Shown in pieces: positions 21,280-31,338 of a DNA stretch of 32,618 nt. The stretch lies in assembly GCA_032718475.1 (NCBI GenBank), contig JAUCBJ010004213.1:1-32618 (forward strand), given 5' to 3'. This stretch comes from Nemertoderma westbladi (taxonomy: Eukaryota > Xenacoelomorpha > Nemertodermatida > Nemertodermatidae). The position numbers were made by a program, and so were the translations under genes. The notes below the pieces were generated by a model, which saw only the letters and a program-made list of their open reading frames with translations, was not told the origin of the DNA and did no database searches. Each line of letters starts with the position of its first letter. Positions within the stretch are counted from its first letter, which is position 1.

Positions 21280-22680
21280 TTATTACATTTAGGACCCTAC
21301 GGAAACCTCTTCATGAAAGGGTATCCCTTTCAAGCTGGTCTATATATGTTATAGCCGGTCGTCCACGGGTACGCTTTCCATGTGATGGTTGCCAGAAAAG
21401 TAGATCTGTTATGACAACGTCTTCACTTCTTCAGCAGTGCCCACTGAATCTTAATCTACACGGAGGGTGGTTGATACAGGTGGAATAGTACCATAGAACT
21501 CGGCGTTTGTCATGTGTTGCCTCCAGCTGATGTTTATGGCTGCCCTTAGTAGTCTTGTGTAGCAATCATCAATTCAGTGTTCACGTGATTTCGTCACGCC
21601 GGTATAAAATACACTTGGCATTGTGGCTCGAAAGAACTTAGTCTTCAGGTGCCTGGAGAGATCTGATTTCCAGATGGTATCCATTTTTTATAGAGCTACC
21701 CAAGCCTTTGCTTTCCTAACTTCTATGTCCTTTTTGCTACTCTCTACCCATGAAACAAGGTACTGGAAGTCGTCAACCTTCCTTAGTTGGTTATTATCAA
21801 TTGTTGTCAAGTTTCCATTAACATTAAAAGTCATGAAGTCGGTCTTGGTAGCATATATTTGCAATCCAACCTCCTTAGAAGCCCTCAACACTTTATTCAG
21901 TAGAAGCTGTGCATCTGCTAGCGTATTAGAGAGCAGGGCGATGTCATCCGCAAAGTCGGTGTCTGTGACTGTATTTGCCGGATATCTACTACTTCTGCGT
22001 TCTTGTAGTGTGAATCCCAGATCTTCACTCTTTGTGGCCATCCTCATTGCGTAATCCAGTACAATTACAAATTGGAATGGCGCCAATGTGTGTAGGACAC
22101 CCCAGCCAGGATTCAGAAGAACTCAGTTTCACCATCCGGTGAGAGTAGCTGAGCTTCTGTGATACAATATAATAATCCAATGCCAGCCACAATTACCTCC
22201 GGTATTTCATAAGCTCTTAGGATTTCCAGCATTTTATCTCTATGGATTGAGTCGAATGCTTTCATGAAGTCCACAAAAGTCAGGAGAGCGGGGAGATTCT
22301 TTGACTTAACTCGCTCATCCACTCGCTTTATGATTGGACATGCATTTAATGCTTCTTTGGAGTGCGGCGGGTGTGAAGTCCCCTGTTTCTATAGGTAGCT
22401 TGTTGTCATATGTTTTCCTTGTAGGGCTGACCTCGATGTTTGGTGGCTGCCCAAGCAAGTTCCTGAAGTGATCTTTCCATTTCTCAATACGTTCTTCAGG
22501 ACTATCAGCTTTGAGGCGCCGCTTAGCACAACTTTTCCGACCAGATGCCTCATTTACAGTTTGCCAGGTAAGTCTTGATTGTTGTTGTATGTGAGCAGCT
22601 GTAATTTCTTCAATCTTGTCATGTACGTACTTGTCCTGGCTGATGTTGTAGGCCAATTTAAGATCTTCCTTAAATTTCTC
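21280..22680 (-). pseudogene. LINE ORF2 remnant (endonuclease/RT family), lineage B-related
   Basis: The minus strand holds, in order, a pre-RT segment (22656-22315, ending KCMSNHKASG), RT motif A (TFVDFMKAFDSIHRDKM, 22113-22322), APFQFVIVLDYAMR, the catalytic FADDIALLS (21688-22086), FQYLVSWVESSKKDI, and remnants of the C-terminal YTRLLRAAINISWRQH and GKRTRGRPAITYIDQL region down to about 21300. Between KASG and RVKSKNLPALL the element has an internal deletion that removes the usual PDGIP... to QNGFR... stretch of the RT. Several stops and frameshifts are present. It is in the same strand as the host gene. Confidence 0.87.
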
Positions 22681-22989
22681 TGATCTCTACAGTCACAATA
22701 AATTTTTAAATATATCAATAATTGCCAAAGATATTTAAGATAACATTTACCTGTTGCTATGTAAAATCCATGTTGCTAAGGGTAGAAATATGAGGTTTAA
22801 AGTGTTTGTATGACCAGACTTTTGGGATTTTTGTCATCTATATATGTACATTGAGATTGAATAGGTTTAGTTTTTTTTAGTCCAGTATTATCGCGGTGCA
22901 TTATTCGCCAATCAGAACCGTCTCTGACCATATAAATCTGGACATTTAGAGCGACCTTAGATTCAGGTGTTTTAGCTAAAGAGTGAAAG

Positions 22990-23155
22990 CAAAATAAAAT
23001 TCCGCCTCACCCAGTAAGTGATCGGGAAGTGAAAGACTCTCTGTTTCGAATTTCATCGAATCTCATTAAGATTTGAAAAAAAATTTGGGGGCGGGGGTTG
23101 GGGGGGGGGGGCATATCACTTCTGAATTACGACAATATATTACAGGATATGGTGT
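22990..23155. mobile_element. Solo arm of the fold-back element family
   Basis: The segment ending ACAATATATTACAGGATATGGTG then TA matches the right end of the 17058-17953 element (ACTATATTACGGGACATGGTG then TA). It has a corresponding G run at 23101-23111 and diverged similarity upstream (AAAATTCCGCCTCACC; TTTCGAATTTCATCG). The opposite arm is missing. Confidence 0.6.
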
Positions 23156-23159
23156 ACAA

Positions 23160-23785
23160 AAAGGTAGCTTGACAAATATTTTTTGGGGAAAATTATCATT
23201 ACCTCGCTCGGTATCGATACACAATATACACATATAATCGAACGGATATTGTAAGATTACGGACTGACTCTCTAGTTTCTATAACAATAAGCACCACCTA
23301 TTGCCATTATAATTGATGAAATTCAACTTCTGAGGTCCAGCTAATGCTGATTTTAGGTGTGGTTTATGTAGCGCAAACTACTAATCGTCTGTAATTCGAC
23401 AAAACCCCTAAGTCGATTTTTGTAGTTTTGAGAAAAACGAAAAAAACTGAATATTTTAAGAAATCTTGAGTAATGCGATTTAATTTTTTACTAAATATCA
23501 CCTAAAATAGCGTATAATATGTTTGGGCACATATTTTTAGAGGTAGATCGCATTTTAGACCATTTAATTTGATATCTGTTGTTTTGCCAGATTGTGAAAC
23601 AAAATAGGTTAGAACATACAATTAAGCTTAGCGTTAAGCTTTAAGTTATCTTTAGAATGTGGGGTTTTATCAGATACAGTCTGGCCCATTAAATGACTTA
23701 TTATTAGGTCTAAGGGTCCAGTAAAGAAAAGCTCTTATATTAGAAACACTGTAATATTACCATTATTTTTATAATTACTACTTCT
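23160..23785 (-). other. Intron 2 segment without recognised genes
   Basis: This is AT-rich sequence. It contains one GTGGGGTTTTATCAGA motif at about 23660-23674 that is repeated several times at 27889-28122. No coding signal was found. Confidence 0.5.
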
Positions 23786-24290
23786 ACTATCAGCATGCTG
23801 CATTGCAACTGCATTATTATGTATAACATATATATTAATAATGCTGTGCCGGCTTGTCAACAAAATTGCGCTGTCACATCTCCCTACCACCCATGACATT
23901 CGCATCTTCAAGGCCAGTGTTTAGATACGCCTCTAACAGGCGTTCCAAGAAAGGCATGGGCTGTCCACCATGTTTATTTATTCGCCAAAGCACAATATTA
24001 TGCACTGGCTGGTACTCACGGCGAAAGCAATGTCCTGGGAAGCGGAGGCGGTTCAGCTCAAGTGTCAAGCTAAGGAAGACTAATGGATGTTTCCTCCAAT
24101 GTTGTATAGAGTCTGATTGGAGATGTGTTCATTGTACTTGACACAGTGAACCCGGCGTAGCATTCTTGTGAAAGTGCCATCCAGAGATTTGGTATCCTCT
24201 GCAGTTAGAAGCCAGCATAGACTCCCATAAACGAGTACTGGTTCTACTGCTGCTCTAAAGAGAATCGAACCTTTAGATTCCGTTTTATTC
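23786..24290 (-). pseudogene. LINE ORF2 3' fragment, lineage B copy 5
   Basis: The 3' UTR with GCTGCATTGCAACTGCAT at about 23793-23815 is followed, reading the minus strand upstream, by the C-terminal frame (RLRFPGHCFRRE, KHGGQPMPFL) with small deletions and frameshifts relative to copy 1. Similarity to copy 1 stops at about 24290, which is its 5' truncation point. Confidence 0.82.
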
Positions 24291-24690
24291 CATGGGACAG
24301 CCCAGACTCCCTATTTTTATAACTGTTTGCGCTGTCTGGAATGTGGTCATCCTGCCACACCTGCTGTTGGAAACTAATTCATGTTCACCATCTTCCATCA
24401 GAATTGATTGCTCGTCATTTACAAACGCTATTGATTGCCATAGAATCCGGTAGAGTGCCATACTCAAGATTGATGCTATGAGAATCCGTAGGCCTAAGAG
24501 ATAAAACAATCCCTTCTCAATTATTATTGTCTCAACACTTTCTAAAATTACCGGCTGAAGTTCTGTGCCATCATCATCTCTGATATTGTTATTGTAGACT
24601 TCTAAAACAGATAAATCTTGATTTGTCATTGCTTCACCATGAACATCTTCAGCTACACTCACTACTGATTGAACATCTCCAGCTAAATTC
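24285..24690 (-). CDS. Candidate membrane-protein ORF linked to the 30-bp repeat (unproven)
   Basis: This is an open minus-strand frame of about 134 codons from an AG at 24691-24692 (TTATAG|AATTTAGC) to TAA at 24285. The first ~20 residues (LAGDVQSVVSVAEDV) are the same 10-residue repeat encoded by the minus strand of the array at 26058-27410. An acidic, polar stretch (NNNIRDDDGTELQP) follows, then one strong hydrophobic segment (GLFYLLGLRILIASILSMAL, roughly 30 residues in all) and a polar C-terminus with NDEQSILMEDGEHE. I do not recognise the family. It is hemmed in by LINE fragments on both sides, and its stop lies at the edge of the left one. It may be a fossil exon or a chance frame. Confidence 0.25.
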
Positions 24691-25990
24691 TATAATCGGC
24701 CTGCTGCATTGAAACTGGTCATTGAGATGCTGGCTTAACAAAAATATTTTGCTACCACCATGTATTCCACAATTGACAAGCCCAATGCTGGGTGCATTAA
24801 GAATGCTATGCCGGCTTATCTACAAAGATTCACCGCCACAACTCCCTATCCCCCATGACTTTCGCGAGCGAGACTATTCACATCTACAAAACCTGTGTCC
24901 TGTAAGATGCGTCTCACAAAAGTCATGGGCTGTCCACCATGCTTATTTTCTCCATGGGGCTGCCAAAGCACAAGATTGTGCACTGCACAGGCTGGTCCTC
25001 ACTGCGAAAACAATCTCCTGCAAAGTGGAGGCGGCTTTGTTCAAGGGTCAAGTTTGGGGGAACCAATGAGACACCACCAATGTTATATAGTGTTTGGTTG
25101 GAGATGTGTGACCATTGTACTTGACACAGTGACCCTGACGTAGCATTCTTGTAAATGTCCCATCCAGAGATTTGGTGTCCACAGCAGTTAGATCCCAGCA
25201 TGGACTCCCATAGAGGAGTACTGGGACTATTGCTGCTCTAAATAATCGGACCTTAGTTTCCGATTAATTCTCTGACTTCCAAATCCTGGAAAGCCTATTC
25301 AAGGATGCCCATGCCTTTCCCTTACGTATTCGAAGGTCCTCACCTGACTTCCGGATCAATGATCCCAAGTAACAGAAGTCGTCCACATGCACAAGCATAC
25401 CATTCTTTGAGCTTATGCTCATCCGATCGGATATTTCCTGAGGACTTTCAAAATTAACTGTTAAAATGTTGGCCTTCTAAGAGTTAATAAAAAGACCAAC
25501 ACTAGAAGCAGCATGTTCTAATGAACTGAGGAGCTGTTCGGCTCCTTCTAGTGATTATGAGAGTACTCCTAAAGTCATCAGCAAAGTCTTGATCAGTTAG
25601 GTACTTGGCAGGATTTCCTCGACTTCTGGAGCCAGTAGGTGGAGTTATCATCACCCCATCATCATTATGATGATCTAAGGACATTAGTAGAACATAGTCA
25701 ACCACAATTATGAACAAGAATGGCGCAAGTGTGCCACCCTGGAGGACTCCCCATAACATTTCGAATAGTTCTGTGTCACCGTCAACAGTAGTAGCAATAG
25801 CACAAATAGTACAAATGTCTTCGAACCATCTTACTAATCTGATTGCTGACATAATTCCATCAGGAATCGCATATAATGAAATTATGCGGAACATACGTGA
25901 GCGAGAGACTGAATCAAAGGGCCTGAGTCAAAAAAAACAAAGCCAACAAAGTCAACAAAGCTAACAGCCAGATGTCTGTCTTTCTTTTTT
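24691..25990 (-). pseudogene. LINE ORF2 remnant, lineage B copy 6
   Basis: The 3' end lies near 24691-24790 (CTGCATTGAAACTG-type UTR remnant, partly duplicated with a second UTR-like piece before 24800). Reading upstream on the minus strand there are GGVSLVPPNLTLEQSRLHFA, LLYGSP-type and KAWA-type segments in broken frames. From 25894 to 25502 comes the RT: FEMLWGVLQGGTLAPFLFII and a catalytic DQDFADD. Motif A at about 25900-25950 is disrupted (FVDF...GPFDSVSRSRMF). It is inserted into the 30-bp minisatellite, splitting off a two-unit remnant at 24635-24690. Confidence 0.83.
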
Positions 25991-26057
25991 TATAACTCTT
26001 CAATTATCCTTCTAAGTTAAAAAATGGGCTCACAGGGTCCCACGACCTTTATACGCA

Positions 26058-27410
26058 ACCGTAATCATTTCCAGCTACACTCAAAACTGATTGAACATCT
26101 CCAGCTATTCTCACTACCGGTTGAACATCTCCAGTTACACTCAGTACTGGTTGAACATCTTCAGCTACACTCACTTCCGGTTGAGCATCTCCAGCTACAC
26201 TCACTACCGGTTGAATATTTCCAGTTACTCTCACTACCAGTTGAACATCTTCAGTTACACTCAGTACTGGTTGAACATCGTCAGCTACACTCACTACCGG
26301 TTGAACATCTCCAGCTACACTCACTACCGGTTGAACATCTCCAGCTACACACACTACCGGTTGAACATCTTCAGTTACACTCACTACCAGTTGAACATCT
26401 CCAGTTACACTCAGTACTGGTTGAACATCTTCAGCTACACTCACTTCCGGTTGAACATCTCCAGCTACACTCACTACCGGTTGAATATTTCCAGTTACTC
26501 TCACTACCAGTTGAACATCTTCAGTTACACTCAGTACTGGTTGAACATCGTCAGCTACACTCACTACCGGTTGAACATCTCCAGCTACACTCACTACCGG
26601 TTGAACATCTCCAGCTACACTCACTACCGGTTGAACATCTCCAGCTACACACACTACCGGTTGAACATCTTCAGTTACACTCACTACCAGTTGAACATCT
26701 CCAGTTACACTCAGTACTGGTTGAACATCTTCAGCTACACTCACTTCCGGTTGAACATCTCCAGCTACACTCACTACCGGTTGAATATTTCCAGTTACTC
26801 TCACTACCAGTTGAACATCTTCAGTTACACTCAGTACTGGTTGAACATCGTCAGCTACACTCACTACCGGTTGAACATCTCCAGCTACACTCACTACCGG
26901 TTGAACATCTCCAGCTACACACACTACCGGTTGAACATCTTCAGTTACACTCACTACCAGTTGAACATCTCCAGTTACACTCAGTACTGGTTGAACATCT
27001 TCAGCTACACTCACTTCCGGTTGAACATCTCCAGCTACACTCACTACCGGTTGAATATTTCCAGTTACTCTCACTACCAGTTGAACATCTTCAGTTACAC
27101 TCAGTACTGGTTGAACATCGTCAGCTACACTCACTACCGGTTGAACATCTTCAGCTACACTCACTTCCGGTTGAACATCTCCAGCTACACTCACTACCGG
27201 TTGAATATTTCCAGTTACTCTCACTACCAGTTGAACATCTTCAGTTACACTCAGTACTGGTTGAACATCGTCAGCTACACTCACTACCGGTTGAACATCT
27301 CCAGCTACACTCACTACCGGTTGAACATCTCCAGCTACACTCACTACCGGTTGAACATCTCCAGCTACACACACTACTGGTTGAACATCTTCAGCTACAC
27401 TCACTACTAG
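26058..27410. repeat. 30-bp minisatellite, about 45 units, with 270-300 bp higher-order order
   Basis: Units start GGTTGAACATCTCCAGCTAC and end ACTCACTACC. Variant units recur in fixed order with a period of 9-10 units (for example the GGTTGAATATTTCCAGTTAC variant at about 26210, 26480, 26780, 27050 and 27200). Because 30 is a multiple of 3 and the unit lacks stops in three frames, it leaves long frames open on both strands: about 470 and 439 codons on plus, 451 on minus. The minus frame gives VVSVAGDVQP repeats, the plus frames PVEHLQLHSL and LNISSYTHYR. None is demonstrably a gene. Confidence 0.97.
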
Positions 27411-27468
27411 AGTATATCTACAGTTCTATAAAATAACTTGTAAATGGTCCAGTAAACTTGTTAATAAT

Positions 27469-27690
27469 CTTGTACTTTGGCAGCCTCATGGAGTGAATAA
27501 GCATGGTGGACAGCCCATGACTTTCTTGAGACGCATCTTAAAGGACACTGGCCTTGAAGATGCGGATGATCTAGCAAATGTCATGGGTGATAGGGAGTTG
27601 TGGCGTTGCAATTTTGTGGACATGCCGGCACAGCATTCTTAAAATCCACCTGCAATGCAGCGTGCCGATCCTAGTAGTAGTAGTATAAAT
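27469..27690 (+). pseudogene. LINE ORF2 3' end, lineage B copy 7 (opposite orientation)
   Basis: 57 codons from LVLWQPHGVNKHGGQPMTF to FVDMPAQHS and TAA at 27640-27642, nearly identical to the C-terminus of copy 1 at 13438. The 3' UTR has CACCTGCAATGCAG, and the tail is (TAG)n at 27672-27683. The 5' truncation is at 27468, just beyond the minisatellite. It is the only lineage B copy on the plus strand, facing copy 6 across the array. Confidence 0.88.
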
Positions 27691-28270
27691 GGAACCCCCC
27701 CCCCCCCCCAGATTTTCGCCAAAGGTTAAAATAAGCATTACAAATTTTCAGCTATTTAAAAATACTGTTAGGTGTTGAGTAGGCAACCTATTCATTCTAA
27801 TACTAATACACTAGACCTACTTCAAAACTCACTCCATTAATTATTTCAAGGCCAATCATCCTATCATATTGTGGCAAACGGGCATTTTGGGGGTTTTATC
27901 AGAACGAATCATTAAAAGTCCCTCTGACATTTAACTAATAAGAAACCCCCTAATATCTAATTTAAGGGGTTTTATCAGAAATTAAATCCCATATTGAAGG
28001 TGCTTAAACAGAGTTTGTTCCTACTTAGCGGGTTTTAACAGATCAAGCGATATTTAGACGGGATCTTATTTTGCGTTTTTCTCTGTTATTAACGCTGTTT
28101 TAACTTCTGGGGTTTTGTCAGAAGGTGGATATCAATCTAAGGTACCAGAATCACCAAAAACCTGAAAATGGCAAAAAATCGACCAGATTACCCACGTAAT
28201 GGAGTCGTTAGAATGATATTGAGGGCTTGGAAAAAATCACAGCTGATAAACATCAATGGATCTTTAGAGA
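27691..28270 (-). other. Intron 2 segment with GGGGTTTTATCAGA motif cluster
   Basis: It begins with a 15-C run (27695-27709) followed by CAGATTTTCGCC, resembling the inner arm of the fold-back family. The motif GGGG TTTTATCAGA or close variants then recur at 27889, 27966, 28029 and 28109, spaced about 63-80 bases apart. No coding region is seen. Confidence 0.5.
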
Positions 28271-28508
28271 CAGGGGGGAAACTGGACGCAAATCCCACCT
28301 TGGCGAATTAATATCCCGCCTCAATGTTAAATTCTCAATTTAGGGAAAGGAGCAGGTTATAGTGGCACGTTATTTTAACCAAAACAATAAACTAAACATA
28401 ATAGAACTGGTTACAGTTTTATTTTTGAGAGTAATCAGCTGTTATTTTCATCCAATTTCCCTTGGAGAGGGATGAATTTTTATTGCGTCCAATTTCCTCC
28501 CCTATCTG
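28271..28508 (+). mobile_element. MITE-like element, copy 4, best-preserved TIRs
   Basis: The left end CAGGGGGGAAACTGGACGCA is inverted at the right end (TTGCGTCCAATTTCCTCCCC then TATCTG). The core is shared with the copies at 8139, 8341 and 15450. No convincing target duplication is seen here. All four copies in this window point the same way, antisense to the host gene. Confidence 0.72.
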
Positions 28509-29196
28509 CATAATATATAAATTATATTAATATGAGTTGGAGATAATTTTATTAATGTTATATTTATATTTTTTTATATTTATTGTGATAATATGTGATG
28601 ATGAATTACTCGGAGTTCGATAAGATACTTTTTGTATATTTACAGAATGAGACTACAGACAGAATGATTAAAGGAGTTTTCAAGGGCAGTCATCAAAAAT
28701 AATTCTATTACGTAATTTTTATTTATGAAAAGATCATTCGAATTATCTCATTTATATACTCGGAATTCCGCACTCTAAAGGAAATTTTATTAAAAAGAAA
28801 TAGTACAGGCCCCAGGGATTGATCTTCAGCTCGTTAATAACTAATAATAATTCATATTTGATGTAGCGATCGAGGTAACGTTACCGGTTGAGCCCAAGGG
28901 ATAGATGAGTTGATCTGAATGAGGTGCATCAAGTAGGCTTCGTATAGTACTGTAGTAAGCTGCACCCCCCGAACCCAAGGGCTCCTTTAGGGACACCGAT
29001 CAAAGGATTTCTGACAATATTTCTTGATCTTTATTTAACCGTTATATCGATTATTTAGAATAACTTTTCAAATTGTAGGTTGAAAACAGGGTGATGAACA
29101 GGTTTTAAGATGGATAATTACGTAATTTTTTATTTTTGGTTTAAATTCAGAACTTAAATTACTATGTACAATAGGGAGGTATTTAAGTTATTTTAC
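28509..29196 (-). other. 3' portion of intron 2 next to exon 2, no gene seen
   Basis: Because the gene runs on the minus strand, this stretch adjoins the exon 2 donor and is the 5'-most part of intron 2 in the transcript. It is AT-rich with no repeat family I can assign. Confidence 0.5.
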
Positions 29197-29322
29197 CTTA
29201 AAACGAGGCAACTTGAGCAAAGTTTCCACTGCTTCTATGCACTCTATGTCTATGGAATGTAACAAAGTATCAACAGCTTGTTCATCCTTAACGGACTCTT
29301 CTATGGAATCGGATCGCATTCT
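29197..29322 (-). CDS. TRPC-like: TRPC-like channel, exon 2 (ankyrin segment)
   Basis: The exon has 42 codons between acceptor TTGTATTTCAG and donor AAG|GTAAAA, phase 0 at both ends. It encodes residues 46-87. Residues 64-83 (DTLLHSIDIE followed by CIEAVETLLK) match the TRPC N-terminal ankyrin segment that reads roughly DALLYAI..G.V.AVE.LL in relatives, just before the conserved TPxMLAAH repeat. The two ankyrin repeats that normally precede this segment are not encoded here or in exon 1. The exon is isolated by a 1.9-kb intron upstream and a 19.6-kb, retrotransposon-filled intron downstream. Confidence 0.88.
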
Positions 29323-31203
29323 CTGAAATACAAGTAATGCACCAAATTTATTTACAATAAACTTTACCGGTAATAATAATCATTACAGTTAGATAACTGA
29401 AAAATTATCAATGAAATCAATATTTTTTTATATATAATATACAGTAGGTCCTACATGTTGGCAACTACAGTATACTCTCACTTATATACAACAACCATTT
29501 TTAGAGCAGGTAGGAGCAGTGATCAATGATGCATATTGTTGAGTTTTGTTTTAATTTATGTGCGCAAAAACGAGGTGCAGTTACTTGCCCAATGAGTCAG
29601 TCACTTGACCAATACAATTTTTTAAATTAAACTAAAACTGAGTCACTTCCCCAATGAATCATTTCCCCAATAAGTTGCTAAAAATCACCCGATTCTAGAA
29701 AGTTATTTTTATACCCTTTAGACATAGACATGCGTCTATTACATGCAACATATTGATAATAAATGTTCCGGTTATGGAATTAAACTCAAATTATTTATGT
29801 TTATAATTATTTCGCAGGCATAACAAACCCTAAATTCTACAAATTTAATATCCGCACTTCCTTAATAACAATAAAGACATTATTTAGCGCGGTTCATTCA
29901 ACGTTTTTTCATGTGCTGTATTCTGTGGGGAACCATCGGTACATCCTAGTTACAGTTTGAATTTACTTTTTTTGTCATTCCCCAGCAAAGTTGAAGTTCC
30001 AGCTGCATTGGGAGGGCGGTGGTGATCCCGACTAGCATGCTGGTTTAGTGAACCTCCTCTTCGCGGCAGAACCATTCCAACCCATCCAACCCTCGAACCA
30101 CCCGACCCCACCTCTTCGCGGCCGAACCATTCCACCTAACCCACCAAATAACCAAATGCCATACGCGGCCGATGATTGTATAAATTCAAAAGAGCTTTAG
30201 GCCTACTGTAGTTTTAGATACTTTTGATTTGATTATTACAATGATAAATTCAAAGCGCAATATTTCGGCAATATACTGATATACTTTCGACCAATATTCC
30301 ATGTATTCCGCAATATACCTATCGATACAGCTATAATAATAAAGTAATATTTATAGTTAACCCCCCCCCTGGATGCTCCCATGCAGTAAAACATTATTAC
30401 ATTCAATTTTTCCGACCTCATCTGTATGTAATTATGTGAACACCATATAATAATATTGATAATGATTCCCTATGTAAAACCAAGACAATAGATTGGGCGT
30501 AACGCGTCTTTTTGACTTTTGAGTAGCCGTACCGCGACTTTCAAAATCGCGTTACATTCTACACATTCTACAAACTTAATTTCCGCACTTCCATAATACC
30601 ATTAAAGACATTATTTAGCGCGGTTCATTCAACGTTTTTCCATCGCTTTGGACGCTACATAGTTGTAAAGATTCGCAATTGAAGGAGCTGATATAATAAT
30701 TTTTTTAATTTTTTTAACACTTTGAGATTAAAACAAGGCCATAAAGTAGAAACTTCCAGTCCCCACCCCCCCCCCCCCGTATTGGACCTACTGTACCTAC
30801 CGTATTGGGAAAATGACTTTTCTATTTTAATCTATTGGGCAAGTGATAGTTAACCGCAAAAACAGCTCAGATTGTTCAATATTATTGTTTGTATAAACTT
30901 GAATATAGAAACTACACGTGCATATATTATATTATCGATATAATATTAGCTGTTTACAATTTTTAAATTGTTAATGAACCAAAAACGACGTGACTGAAAG
31001 TCACGTTGTTACCGAAATCTAACTTGGTATTTCTGTAGTGTGTCAAAAATATAATTTGCGTGGTCTGACTCTTCAGTTCTCCAGTCTCCCGCTAGAGGGC
31101 AACAAGGAAACAGAAAGCGAATAGTGGTGCCCTTATGATAAACTTGCGTACTTGATCCTGGGCGAAGACCTCCACCCCCACCAATCTGTTAGCTGTTACT
31201 CAC
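29323..31203 (-). other. Intron 1 of the TRPC-like gene
   Basis: I found no extra exon in it. It contains a direct repeat pair (about 29830-29915 and 30560-30645), a two-copy CCTCTTCGCGG-type repeat (about 30055-30143), a CATTCCCCAGCAAAG segment at 29976-29991 that resembles part of the SINE at 20.95 kb, and C runs at 30361 and 30766. Confidence 0.6.
29830..30645 (+). repeat. Direct repeat pair of about 85 bp, 729 bp apart
   Basis: Both copies (29830-29915 and 30560-30645) share ATTCTACAAA.TTAAT.TCCGCACTTCC, then AAAGACATTATTTAGCGCGG, then TTCATTCAACG. A few substitutions separate them. This looks like two insertions of one short repeat, or a local duplication. Confidence 0.8.
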
Positions 31204-31338
31204 CTTGTATCGGGTTGTTCCGCTGCTACTATTATTACTAAGTCGTCTTCCGGACCAGGTTATTTTGTTTGGAATCGGTATTGACATTCGGCGTCGTTCT
31301 GTGGTGGGCAAGCTCAGTCGATAGGATCGGTGATCCAT
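31204..31338 (-). CDS. TRPC-like: TRPC-like channel, exon 1 (start codon)
   Basis: This is the first coding exon: 45 codons from ATG at 31338 to the donor AAG|GTGAGT. The start has a near-ideal Kozak context (CCACCATGG), and an in-frame TAA lies 30 bases upstream, so the frame cannot extend further 5' without another splice. It encodes a short cytoplasmic N-terminus rich in Arg and Ser (MDHRSYRLSL at the start, SGTTRYK at the end) with no recognisable domain. The exon ends in phase 0, and exon 2 begins in phase 0 with RMRSDS. Identity rests on phase and motif continuity with the channel exons rather than on similarity of this segment, which is poorly conserved in the family. A missed exon between exons 1 and 2 cannot be excluded. 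Confidence 0.8.

Larger units (their letters stand above)
1..31338 (-). other. TRPC-like: TRPC-type cation channel gene, 7 exons, 3' end cut by window
   Basis: This gene encodes a plasma-membrane, non-selective, usually calcium-permeable channel of the canonical TRP family, which normally assembles as a tetramer downstream of phospholipase C signalling (family knowledge). Seven exons join with GT-AG boundaries and matching phases into one open frame of 636 codons. In order it carries a basic N-terminus, ankyrin-type segments, a TRP_2-like linker region, a pre-S1 helix, S1-S6, LFW in the pore helix and EWKFAR after S6. Intron sizes are 1881, 19615, 489, 606, 4838 and 2000 bp. No stop or frameshift interrupts it, so it looks intact as far as visible. 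The E3-loop cysteine pair and the S5 sequence resemble TRPC4/5 more than TRPC3/6/7, but several hallmark residues differ. The C-terminal cytoplasmic tail lies beyond position 1. Subfamily placement needs a tree. Confidence 0.95.

Noticed and set aside
29950-30135. Gly/Trp-rich minus-strand ORF in intron 1 as a missing exon
   Set aside because: It shows no ankyrin-like sequence and overlaps a small tandem repeat and SINE-like fragment.
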